NCBI GenBank assembly: GCA_910592005.1
Contig: CAJVPP010001096.1
Span: 1-22,872 of the forward strand
DNA: 22,872 nucleotides
Reading direction: 5' to 3'
Source: Funneliformis mosseae
Lineage: Eukaryota; Glomeromycota; Glomeromycetes; Glomerales; Glomeraceae
Shown here: piece after piece, positions 1-10,972 of the stretch
How positions within the stretch are numbered: position 1 is the first letter of the stretch
Layout: the number at the start of each line of letters is the position of its first letter
Notes under the pieces: model-generated
The model's database searches: none
What the model was told of the DNA's origin: nothing
The model's input: only the letters and a program-made list of their open reading frames with translations
Made by a program: the position numbers and the translations under genes

Positions 1-137
1 ATTTATTTTAAAAAAATAAATTTTTTTAAAAAAAAAATTTAAGTAAATTAATAAAACTGTCGTTCAACAATTAATAATGTGAAAATATTTCTGGAAATAA
101 TAAAATTATATTTGTGTAATGAAATCAGTAATTATCT
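1..137. other. AT-rich flank, no gene seen
   Basis: Almost pure A/T with homopolymer A and T runs at the window edge. No open frame of useful length and no recognisable motif. Confidence 0.6.
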
Positions 138-277
138 ACTATAACGAATAATTCGTTAACACTATAACAAATTATTCGTTATACATTTCGCATAATTCAT
201 TATAGCGTTAATGAAGATTCTTATAATGAAGTCCTGATCGGCTGGATCGGCAACTTCGTTATATCGAGGTATAACTG
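138..277. mobile_element. Decayed pogo/Tigger-like MITE relic
   Basis: The right end reads ...TTCGTTATATCGAGGTATAACTG followed by TA. Read on the other strand this starts CAGTTATACCTCGATATAACG, the style of terminal repeat seen in pogo/Tigger/Fot1 elements that insert at TA. The left part has the inverted pair TATAACGAATAATT / AATTATTCGTTATA. The middle (TAATGAAGATTCTTATAATGAAG...GATCGGC) resembles the middle of the intact element at 2552-2723. The left end is too eroded to place exactly, so position 138 is approximate. It has no coding capacity, so it would have been non-autonomous. Confidence 0.5.
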
Positions 278-283
278 TATGTC

Positions 284-327
284 CTATTTGGCAGATATGA
301 CATATTTGGCAGATATGTCATATGTCA
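284..327. repeat. Short tandem and palindromic repeat
   Basis: The unit TATTTGGCAGATATG occurs twice in tandem (about 17-bp period), followed by TCATATGTCAG. GACATATTTGGCAGATATGTC is largely self-complementary at its ends. It sits a few bases from the MITE relic. No function can be assigned. Confidence 0.6.
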
Positions 328-2549
328 GTTTCAACATCTAAATTTAATTTTAAGTTAAATACCTAACCGAATATATAATTATTATTAAAAATAATATTAT
401 AAAATTAATTTACAAAATAATTTATAAAATTTAATTTTATATTAATAAAAAAAATAATTTTAAAAATAATATTATATTAAATAAGAGACTTACTATTGAT
501 CACTGGTGATAATCATCATTGGTATTACATAATATTTGTAATTCAAGTTAGAATTATAAAATTTATGAATAAAAATATTAATTATTTTCTTTTTTAGTGA
601 TAGCTATTCCACAAAAAAAATCATTTTGGGTAATTTTTCTAAAAATCACAAAAAATACTTATGTGACAAATAAGGTTTTTTATAGAAAAAATTCTAAGTT
701 CAAAAAATACATAATAAAATCAAATCACAGAGGAATATGACACTAGTAATAATTAAAAGTTATATAATACTAGTGATTTATAGCAAAATTCATTAATTTT
801 ATTTATTTAAAATTTTATTTTATTATTAAATTTTAATTTTTTAATTTAGTATTTTATATTTTAAAATTAAAATTTTATCTTAAATATATCTTTATTTAAT
901 TAATTTATATACTAAATATTATTTAATAGTAGCAAATTAATTTTAATATAATATATGACAAAATTATTTTACTTCAAAAATTTAATAATATATATAAATT
1001 AAAATTAAACTCTTTATTAAATGATGAAAAAAAAAGTTTCTAAGCTAAGTACTGTAAATAGCAAATTTTATTATTATTATTATTTATTTAAATTTTATTA
1101 ACATGTTATAAGTCAAATTAACTAAAATTTTAAATTCAATTTATTTTAATAAAAATGTTTACAGAAATTGATTTTTATTAACTATTATTTTATTAATATC
1201 TTTTTTTATATTTTTTTATATGTTACTTTAAAAATGACTTAAATTTTCAATAAGATTTAGATTTAAGCTATTTGATGATTAATTTACTAATTTGATACAT
1301 TTAAAAAAAAAGTTTTTAAATTTTTCTATATAAAAATTAAATAATAAAAATAAAATCAAATAAATAATTTTTATAAATAATTATTAAAATTTTAATATAA
1401 TTAATTTTATATTACAGAAAAAATAAGTAAGTTTTTATATTAAATTTTATTCTGATTATTTTTATTATGCTATATATAAATAGAATAACTTTTTATTTAA
1501 ATTATAAATTAATTTTTAAGCAAATTTAAATTATTAATAAAAAAAATTAATTATAATTAATAAATATCTTTCTTTAATTTATTTTTAATATAAATAACTA
1601 TAAGTTAAATAAATTATAAGATTAATTTAAAAATTTTAAAAATTATAAGATAATAAATATTTTTTAAGATTATAAGCTTTAATAAATAAAATTAATTACT
1701 ATAAATATTAACTATAATTTGAATTTTTTTTATAATTATTTATTTTTAAAAATTAGGTAATCTTAATTATAATTAAACTTATAAAATGTATTCTTGAAAT
1801 TTATTTAGATTTTAAAATATATTTATATAGTTTATAAAAATTAAATTTTAAAATTATATATAAAATTTTAGAAAAATATATTTTTTATTTTATTTTATTT
1901 TTTTTTCAAAATAAATCTTATAATTAATATAAATTTTCTAGAATTTATTAAAATATAAAAAGTATTTTCAAAAGTCATACTAAGAAAATTAAAAAAAGTA
2001 TTTGATAAACTAAGCTATATTGTGATTTATATATATTATATATACTATTCTTAATCTTTTTTTAAAAAATATTAATACTATTTAAAAGAAATTCTTTCTG
2101 AAAATTATATGGTTTTGTATTATAAAATTGATTAATAATAAATATAATACATAACTTTTAAATATTTTATTTAGAATAAATAAGTTTTGTAAAAAATGTT
2201 ATAAATATATATAGTAAAGTTTTAGATTTCTAAAAATTAATAATTTATATTAATAATCCTAAAGTCTTATTTATATTAATAGAATTATCAATATAAAATT
2301 AATACAATTAATGAATATAGGTATATATTTATATGAAAAAGTAATAATAATAGATTAAATTTATATCACAAGTTTAACTAAACAAAGTTATAGAGTAAGA
2401 TTAATTTTATTAAATAGAAAAATTACATTAATACTTTTCAATAATTTTAATAAGCTTTTATTTACAAATTTATAAAATTATAAATAAATAATAAACTATA
2501 TTCAAAATCTAATTAACTTAAGATACTTAAAAATTAACTAAAAACTGAC
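328..2549. other. AT desert, no gene seen
   Basis: More than 2 kb that is close to all A/T, with stops crowded in all frames. I saw no splice-compatible coding segments, tRNA-like arms or long repeats. A short inverted pair CACTAGTA / TACTAGTG at about 741-775 is the only structure noticed. It is probably decayed transposable-element or neutral intergenic DNA. Confidence 0.6.
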
Positions 2550-2551
2550 TA

Positions 2552-2723
2552 CAGTCAACTCTTGTTATAACGAACTCTATGTCCTAGACCTCAACTTCGC
2601 TATAAGGCTATAGTGAAGATTTTAAGAGATTTGATTGGCCAATTCGCTATAACAAGAGTATTTTTATTATATTTGTTCAAAAAATTCGTTATATCAAGAG
2701 TTCGCTATAACAAGAGTTGACTG
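2552..2723. mobile_element. Pogo/Tigger-like MITE with TA target duplication
   Basis: A complete small inverted-repeat element. The left end begins CAGTCAACTCTTGTTATA; the right end is its reverse complement over about 27 nt with one mismatch (A/G at repeat position 19). The element is flanked by TA on both sides (2550-2551 and 2724-2725), the target duplication of Tc1/mariner-pogo elements. Ends starting CAGT also fit that superfamily. Near the right end the motif TTCG(C/T)TATA(A/T)CAAGAGT occurs three times. At 172 bp it cannot encode a transposase, so it depends on one elsewhere. The near-perfect ends indicate it is younger than the related relic at 138-277. Confidence 0.9.
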
Positions 2724-2725
2724 TA

Positions 2726-3243
2726 TAAACTGATTGTAAAATAACTAATTTTGACTAAAAACTGACTGATAAAATTACATAAAATTCCTATTCTATTTAT
2801 ATAAAACTTTTGATTTATCTTTATTACTAAATTAAAATAAAATAAACTTTAATTAACTACAAAAATATTATAAATATTATTTAATTTAATTAACAAATTT
2901 AACTAAGTAAACTATTTTAATTATATTAATATATTTAACATTATTAATAACATTATCATTATTTCTATCATTTTTATTATTTTGTAATTTTAGCTGGTTG
3001 ATTATTAAATTATAATTAAGGAATTATAGCTCTATATAATAATGATCTATAAAATTATCTTTAATCATTCTTTTTGAAATATTTTATCAACTATTAGTCT
3101 AATTAAATTAAGTTTATATTTATTAGAAAATTCTCATTAAGAAAATTCTAATGATTATATTTTTATCAAAATGTAATTATTAAGTTAAAAATTATTTCAT
3201 TTAATAATATATATATTTAATAATTTATTAAATATTAAAATTA
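2726..3243. other. AT-rich intergenic DNA
   Basis: No coding segment, RNA gene or repeat stands out in this A/T-dominated stretch. Confidence 0.5.
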
Positions 3244-3374
3244 CTACAACTAGTTGTAATTAGTAATAAATAAATATCATATAGTTGCAACTAGTCACAA
3301 CATTAATAAAAATTGAGTTGCAACTAATTGCAACTAGTGACAAATAAGCATCACATAATTGCAACTAGTTGTAG
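3244..3374. mobile_element. Inverted-repeat element, possible MITE
   Basis: The left end CTACAACTAGTTGTAAT and the right end, reverse-complemented (CTACAACTAGTTGCAAT), match over 17 nt with one difference. The ends themselves contain the palindrome CAACTAGTTG. Inside, GTTGCAACTAGT-type motifs recur at about 3283, 3316, 3327 and 3360. No target-site duplication is convincing. It could be a foldback element or a decayed MITE. No coding capacity. Confidence 0.6.
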
Positions 3375-3680
3375 CATTATCTTTAATTAAAATTTATGAA
3401 TCTAACTAATATTTTATTAATCTCATAAGTTTATTATATAAAAAATTAAAGCTTTTATTTTATAGTATTAAAAAAAGTTAAATATATTAACTAAAACAAA
3501 TTTTATATAAAATATTAGAAAAGAAATTTTAGAATTTTAATAAAATATTTATAATACTAATATTAAAAATTACAAAATACAGAAGAATTCTATAATATAA
3601 TGCTAATATATTTATCAAATAATAAGAGTTAAAACTTAAAAAAAAATTAAAACATAAATATAGAATATTATTACTGTATG
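3375..3680. other. AT-rich intergenic DNA
   Basis: No feature recognised; A/T-dominated with stops in all frames. Confidence 0.5.
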
Positions 3681-3797
3681 TTATTCTAAAGGCTGTTTTC
3701 TTAAATAGATATTTTTTTGAAAACTATAGATAAATATTATCATATAGGTTAAATTTATTAGAAAAATGTTTATTTAAAAAAATGACCTTTAGAATAA
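3681..3797. mobile_element. Inverted-repeat element of 117 bp, possible MITE
   Basis: The left end TTATTCTAAAGG and the reverse complement of the right end are identical over 12 nt, and the match continues imperfectly into a T-rich stretch ending TTAAATA. Part of that longer match may simply reflect base composition, but the 12-nt core includes G/C bases. No target duplication could be placed. It has no coding capacity and is unrelated in end sequence to the other small elements here. Confidence 0.5.
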
Positions 3798-5252
3798 TAT
3801 TAAATATTATTTAATATTGGTTTTAAAAATAGTAATTTTTAAGAAAAAGTTGTAAAAATAGAAACATATAATATTAATTAGAACTAGATTTCTTTAATAG
3901 TTTTTCTAAAGAAATATTTAAGATTATTACAAAAAATAAAATATCAATATTATTCTTTTAAGCATTTTGCAAGCAAATTTACTTATAATTTTATTTAATA
4001 ATTAAAATTATTTATAATAACTATAAATATTTTTAAAATAATTTATTTAAAATTAATATTTTATAATAAATTTTATAATGTTTCTAAATAAAAATTAAAA
4101 AAAAAATGTAATTAATTAGTGATATTTTAAAGATAAAAATATAATAAATTATTATGAAAAAAAGTTAAAATTTTAAACTTATATATCTTGTTATCTATTA
4201 ACCTCAGAAATATGAAAATATAATCATTTAATAATCTTAATGAGATAAATCTAACAAACTAAATTTTATTTTTAAATAATTTTTTTTTTTTTATAAAGAT
4301 GTAGTAATGCTCAAATTTATTATAAAAATTCAAATCCAGTAGGGTAATACATGAAAATTCTGAAAACTATATATATATAGTAGAAAAAAATAAATTAAAT
4401 TGCATAAAATATTCTTGTAAGATAAAAGTTTACTGGTTTTAGACTAACTGGTTATCCTGCTATATTCTGAAGATAATTATTAATAGAGTTTTCATCAATA
4501 TATGACAACTAAATTATTATTATACTTCTTTTTTTTACCTAATAATAATTCTTATCTTAAATTTAAATTCAATACAAAATAAGTAACTTAAATTATTGTT
4601 AAACCAAAAAAGAAGCTAATAAAAATATTTGACTCTAACAAATTCATAGCTAAATTGCCTAGTTAATTCTTAATTATAGTGATCTTCCATTATAGGAACA
4701 CTCATATCATTAAGTTCTGTTAGAGGCTCTTTGGTACTTTCAAACTTTCATACTAATATATCTGTCATTTCAGATTACAGCTGCTAGCAGTTATTATATA
4801 AAGTTCAAATTATACAGTTGTGAAAATCAGAAAATCTTACTAAGATCAATAGGCTCTATAATGTCAGAGACCTAAAAGAGTTTGCTTATTTAGGAAGGTA
4901 ATAGAAAAATCATCATATGCAATTAGTTGATCTAAAGTTATTATTAATCCTGATCATTATTTGGGATACCTCCTGATGTTTACTTTTGTGAGCAAAAAGA
5001 AAAAGGAGAAAAAATGAAAAAAATGGCTATTAGAAGTAGCAAAAAAAATATTTTATCAAAAAACACCACTATTTGGACTAACAAAAACTGTTTTTTAGAA
5101 TAAGAGAGTTTAGGAAGAACAAAGAGAGAAAGAAGTTTGAAAAGGAAGTTTTATTTTTTATTCATAGGCTAAGTTGTGATCATCCTTGAATATACATTAT
5201 TACTAAAGTTTAATTAATATGTTAAAATGTATTATATATAGTAATTGTTTAG
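3798..5252. other. AT-rich DNA, possibly decayed transposon
   Basis: No gene model is possible. From about 4680 to 5190 G/C content rises and short open fragments appear, for example around 4980-5100 on plus. They are broken by stops and match nothing I recognise. This may be the remnant of a mobile element. Confidence 0.4.
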
Positions 5253-5392
5253 TGATTAGGGTTGGTTATTTATAAATTAGGTTTAGAAGTTAGAATCAGA
5301 GTTAATATTAAAAGTTAGGATTAAAGATTAAGTTTAAAGATAAATAGGTTTAATATGAGAGCATAGAATTAAAGTTAGGATTAAATTAGGTT
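5253..5392 (+). repeat. Decayed TTAGGG-like tract
   Basis: Motifs of the type TTAGGGTT, TTAGGTTTAG, GTTAGGATTAAA and GTTAGAATCAGAGTTA follow each other at irregular spacing. GTTAGGATTAAA occurs twice (about 5315 and 5374). The pattern resembles a heavily mutated interstitial array of a TTAGGG-type telomere repeat. A simple purine-rich repeat of other origin cannot be excluded. Confidence 0.4.
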
Positions 5393-5775
5393 ACCACTTA
5401 ATATTTTATTAAAATAGAATTTAATCAATATATATACTCGACATATTTACATTTAAAAATTTAAAAGATTTGTTTTTAATGTCCGCACTTTGCTAGAAAA
5501 TTATCAAAATTAGCATTCATTTTTTATTGTCCCTTTCTATTGCAAAGTACCTATATGAAGATGCGTTCGTTAATGAATTTACTAACGTAATTAATTAAAA
5601 TATAACATCTATTCCTTTTTTCGTAAATAGGAATTTTATTTATTGAAAAAAAAAAAATTTATCGTTATTACAGTATCAATGCAACGATGCGAGATTTTTC
5701 TCAATGATTATTTATTTTTATTACATGTATAGTTGTTTGAAACTCAATTGATATCCGAAGATTCGAAAAGTATGT
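5393..5775. other. Intergenic, composition shift to gene island
   Basis: Base composition becomes visibly less A/T-extreme from about 5470 onward. No gene was recognised here. It lies beyond the 3' end of the small minus-strand gene and may contain its downstream region. Confidence 0.4.
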
Positions 5776-5864
5776 CTAGCTATTAGGTATAAACGTTATC
5801 AAGTCTATATTTTCGATTGCAGCAACTTCATTTATCCGTAATTCCGCAAATACCTTTAATATAT
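5776..5864 (-). CDS. Possible orphan 3' exon
   Basis: On minus, a TTACAG acceptor (ending at 5865) is followed by an open frame of 28 codons with non-repetitive amino-acid content (ILKVFAELRINEVAAIENID...), ending in TAG at 5776-5778. It could be a last exon of the gene at 6046-6565 through an alternative path. That gene has a GTAAGC donor after CCC at 6074, and a phase-compatible intermediate exon through a TA microsatellite can be drawn. The fit could be chance, and the simpler reading of the upstream gene ends at 6046. Confidence 0.25.
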
Positions 5865-6045
5865 CTGTAATGTATATAAAATATATAATTCTGTCTTTAT
5901 TTTGAAAGCGAAACATTCTAAGTCTTTACAATATATATATATATATATCAGAATCGAAATTTTTTTTTTTTTAGCTGTAAAACTAAAACTAGGCAAGGGA
6001 CAATTTTCCTAAAATCTCTGTGGATAGCATTTAACGGTCTTTTTG

Positions 6046-6565
6046 TCATTCGATATCGATAGGAGTGCTTACGGGGGTATCTAACCTTATGTCAGGAGTA
6101 AGCGATTCATCTTTCAAATTACCTTATCAAGAAAATTGAATAATTTCATGTTTATAAAAAACATTTTTTAAAACAAAAACGAGAACCAAAGTATTTTAAT
6201 TTTATACTTACGATGTGTATCATCACCTTCCAAATCATTAAGCTTTTTATCAATTATTTCGAGCATTTCCTTTGTGAATTCCACTTTTTTTGAGGAGGGA
6301 TAATTTATAATTAATAAAATCGATTTTAGTTGAACGAACGCAATAAAGGTTATTCGCTAAATACCTCTGTTCCTTGGACGTTTAATTTTTGATAAATGAG
6401 GATTGATTTCAATGCTTAAACATTTATTATCACTATTGATAAAAGATGAAATCAACAATAATCGAAGCCTTTTTTTTTTTTGACTTGTAAACAACAAGAA
6501 ACTTACTTTGAAGATCCAAACTTCAAACCCTTTGTATTTTTATTTTCAAAAGCTTGTGTACTCAT
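6046..6565 (-). CDS. Small four-exon gene, 91-aa protein of unknown function
   Basis: I do not recognise this protein. The model has exons 6507-6565, 6365-6432, 6212-6283 and 6046-6122 (read downward), with introns of 74, 81 and 89 nt. All junctions are GT-AG (GTAAGT, GTATTT and GTAAGT donors) and phase is kept throughout, giving 92 codons including a TGA stop. The protein starts MSTQAFENKN, has a basic patch KIKRPRNR near residues 35-42, then a helix-like acidic/hydrophobic segment VEFTKEMLEIIDKKLNDLEG, and an acidic, Pro/Thr-containing tail ending STPIDIE. No signal peptide or membrane segment is seen. A possible extra donor at 6073 could replace the last residues. A TTTC microsatellite lies just upstream of the start. 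It is divergent from KAE1, about 770 bp away. Confidence 0.6.
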
Positions 6566-6575
6566 ATTCTCTACT

Positions 6576-6600
6576 ATCTTTCTTTCTTTCTTTCTTTCTT
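6576..6600. repeat. TTTC microsatellite
   Basis: About six perfect CTTT units, on the minus strand immediately upstream of the small gene's start codon (a GAAA tract in its probable 5' leader). Confidence 0.85.
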
Positions 6601-7339
6601 TTTTTTTAAAAAAGTTTTTATTTTATTTTATTTATTTTTTTTGTTTTTAAACAAAAATATTTATTATCTCAATAACGTAAACAAAAAGTGAAAAAATTTT
6701 TTTTTTTTTTTTTCCAAAATGTTCGTTGATAAACACGATCCCTTTTTAATAATTACATTTGATGACTTGGAATTTACGAGTTGAATTTCGGGTTTATAAC
6801 ACGTAAATCTTTATTCTGTAATCAAAAATATGTTGAGAAATTTTGTAATCATAACCGGTAACCTTTTTTATAATTTTGGTTATAGTAGGTATGAAAATGT
6901 ATATATTGCTCCTTACGTGGATGTTGAAGGAGTTTTGGTTTATCTTAGATTGACGCCATGATTCAATGTAACTGTGATGCTTACAAAAATGGATGATTTA
7001 CTAATAACCCTTAAGTTACAAAATTTCAAATTCTGAAGCTCATGTTGTACGTGAAATTTGTTGTTTTTCAGGAGAAATTTCCATTTTTAAAAAATTTGAT
7101 TTAAAATTTCTTACGTAAAATTACTTTGATCTGATCCAGACTTTTTTAGCTGATGGAGACATCTTTATGTAAAAGGAGGATTTTTTCAAATATAAAAAAA
7201 TAAAAAAAGTGACCGGTGGCTTAAAAACTTTTTTGATCAATGTCACATGATCGACACCAATCTCAAATTTATATATATATATTTTTTGTCACCTTTTTTC
7301 TTTTTTCCGGCATTTGTTCCAGAGAAAATTAAAAAAAAA
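6601..7339. promoter_or_regulatory. Divergent promoter region
   Basis: This lies between the start of the small minus-strand gene and the start of KAE1. It carries long poly-A/poly-T tracts (about 6601-6612, 6695-6713), which in fungi often mark nucleosome-poor promoters. A 21-codon ATG frame at 6719-6784 and an open stretch at about 6886-6957 were seen on plus. They could not be joined into a gene by phase-consistent GT-AG sites, so they are left as possible upstream ORFs. Confidence 0.45.
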
Positions 7340-8757
<1,418 letters not shown>

Positions 8758-9187
8758 TATATTAAAAAAGAAATTATTAACAAAAATTTGTAAAAATTGT
8801 ACAGTTTCTGAGAGAATTGATTATATATAAATATATTGGTAAGCATGATTTGATAGTTTCTTAAGATGATCTAAAAATTATTTTTTTTTCCCCGATCATG
8901 TCTTACAAAAGAAAAATATATATTTAAATAAACCAAAAAGGATATTCCATTATATAAAACAAAATGATTTGATTAGTTAATTTATTTAAGTCGACTTAGT
9001 ATATTTATATATCATCTATTAAATCCCATGCATTCGAATGGTAATAGACAAATAAACCGATAAAGTCTCACTATTAATATATAAATATTTATAAAAAAAA
9101 AGGTAGGTTAACATAAATTTAAACAAATATATAAAAAGATATATATACATACACATTTGTATATCATCCTCATTACTTACACCAAAA
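8758..9187. other. Convergent 3' intergenic region
   Basis: This lies between the KAE1 stop and the stop of the minus-strand DUF7918-like gene. It contains AATAAA at 8927-8932, a plausible KAE1 polyadenylation signal 170 nt past the stop. The rest is A/T-rich, with short frames too poor in composition to be genes. Confidence 0.55.
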
Positions 9188-10648
9188 TTATGCTTCCTCA
9201 TCAGAATCCAGAATTTCTATAACTTCTCGAATTTTTTTATTCTGCCTTATTTCTTCAATTGGATTGTTGGAGTCCACTTCAATATCGATAAATTTTGTCT
9301 CTTCAACGACTTCTTCAAAATATCTTGCAAATTTAACCGTTGATACATCTGGACCGGCTTGATCAAACCTTTTGACGTAACTTTTCCCAGTGGATTTATG
9401 AATATTATATCTGTTAGCCGATGGTCTATTATTATTTACTGAAGTTCTATGATGATTGTTTGCTGAAGGTCTAGTATTATTCTCTGGAATTTTATTATAA
9501 TGATCTGAAGATTTAGGAAGATCAACTTTTTCTGCCATAATTTGACTCTCCATACCTTCATCAACCACAACTTTACGCCGTTTTGTACCATCGTCAAAAT
9601 CGATGCACTTGTGCACGCGACTTTTTTTCCTTAATCGTTCACGTTCCCTTTCGATCTCATCTTCGGAATCATAATTAATTTTTTTCCGCTCTCTTCCATA
9701 CTCATCTAAACCAATTTCTGATTCTGGCTCAGGGGTCATTCTTGAATAGAATGGATCAGGAGTAAGACCCTTATATTCCAACCACGTTTTAGGACGATAG
9801 TGTAATGTGAGAACAGCTGACGGTTTGTCGGCACTTTTCCATCCATAATAAGACCCGTTTACGTGACTTGATATCAATTTCTCACCGCCATCCATTGGAG
9901 CTTCTTCAAATCGAGTACTATAAGATAGACCAGTGTAGTTTTTAGATTCTGTTACGACTGCTTGCTTTACAGTATAAGAAGGCCTTGCATACTCTTTTAG
10001 TGACCACGTAGCTTCAAAAAATTCTACCGATATACTTCCGAATCCGCGATTACAATCCTCCTTAAAATTAACCTCCTTTGAGACATCATCCGTCCACATT
10101 GATGGAGCGAATATAAAATTATATTTTTTCTTATCCTTTTCATCAATAAAGTGTTCAATTATATTTGAACGTGAATCTGTTAACGTATAAGATGCGTGAT
10201 CCCATATTCCATCAATGTATAAATGAATTCGATATGCCTTCTTGGAATTTGCCGAATCCGCCCACAGCTTGACTGTGAATTTCATTCCCGGTTTTGGTAC
10301 CGCTACGAACACGGTCCTATCGCTGGGAAAAAAAATAAAAAAAAAATACATTAATCAATAAAAAAAAATAAAACGAAATCAAATTGAAAGGTTAAGACGT
10401 CAAATGTCATTTATAAAAACCTATCGTAACGTTTGTCCGTGTTGATGCCTTGTATATAACTCTGCTTCGTAGTAATTTCCTAAAAAATTTTAAGGTAGTA
10501 TACTTCGATGAATAACATAAAAATGAAAAGTGAAATATAGACCACTGTACAGATTTACCATTTTACTAGTCTCATACGGTTCGCTATATTCTCGAAGGGG
10601 GGAATTATCGTTCACCAAGATCTCGATTCCGTAACCACCTAAAATCAT
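9188..10648 (-). CDS. DUF7918-like protein with C-terminal SUMO-interaction-like motifs
   Basis: Three exons, 10559-10648, 10421-10479 and 9188-10322, with GT-AG introns of 79 and 98 nt. Phase is preserved and the product is 427 aa. The start at 10648 gives MILGGYGIEILVNDNSPLRE. Residues 1 to about 165 look like the fungal DUF7918 layout: an N-terminal GIEILV strand, an LREYSEPYE segment, then VAVPKPGMKFTVKLWAD, an LYIDG segment and GFGSISVEFFEATW. This family has no known biochemical function. The C-terminal half is charged and probably disordered: RERERLRKK at 275-283, KRRK at 297-300 (possible nuclear signals) and an Asn/Arg/Ser-rich repeat around 334-354. It ends in VIEILDSDEEA (417-427), a textbook-type SUMO-interacting motif; FIDIEVDS (394-401) is a second candidate. 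Family call moderate, splice model strong. Confidence 0.8.
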
Positions 10649-10972
10649 GGTTTTTTTTTCTTATAATACAAAAAAATTTATATTATATCGTTATATATTT
10701 TGTGAGAAATTTATAGATTTTTGTTGTTACGCAAGGCACCTAACTATATTTGGAAAGGGATTGTCAATTAACGAATGACGTTTCAACACGTGATAATACC
10801 GTTGATGACCCATTATGTAGTTAAAAATATACTGTATCATATGCATTTGAAATATCCCAATCACTTGTACATTTAATATTACAAGATAATGACCTTACAA
10901 ATGAGTGAGAATTATTGTTCTTTGTGCATTTAACGAGAAATAAAAAAAGAAAGAAAAGAAAAAAAAAAAAAT
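10649..10972. other. Intergenic region between two minus-strand genes
   Basis: This is 324 nt between the stop of the ubiquitin-like/ART-like gene and the start of the DUF7918-like gene. It has poly-A/T tracts at about 10649-10660 and 10939-10971. It presumably holds the 3' end of one gene and the promoter of the next. No other feature was seen. Confidence 0.5.

Noticed and set aside
9019..9201. Minus-strand 60-aa frame past the DUF7918-like gene
   Set aside because: Low-complexity Tyr/Ile/Leu/Phe translation of A/T-rich DNA.
9188..10351. Single-exon reading of the DUF7918-like gene starting MYFFFIFF
   Set aside because: Its first nine codons are the polypyrimidine tract and acceptor of an intron; upstream exons fit by phase and supply the expected domain N-terminus.
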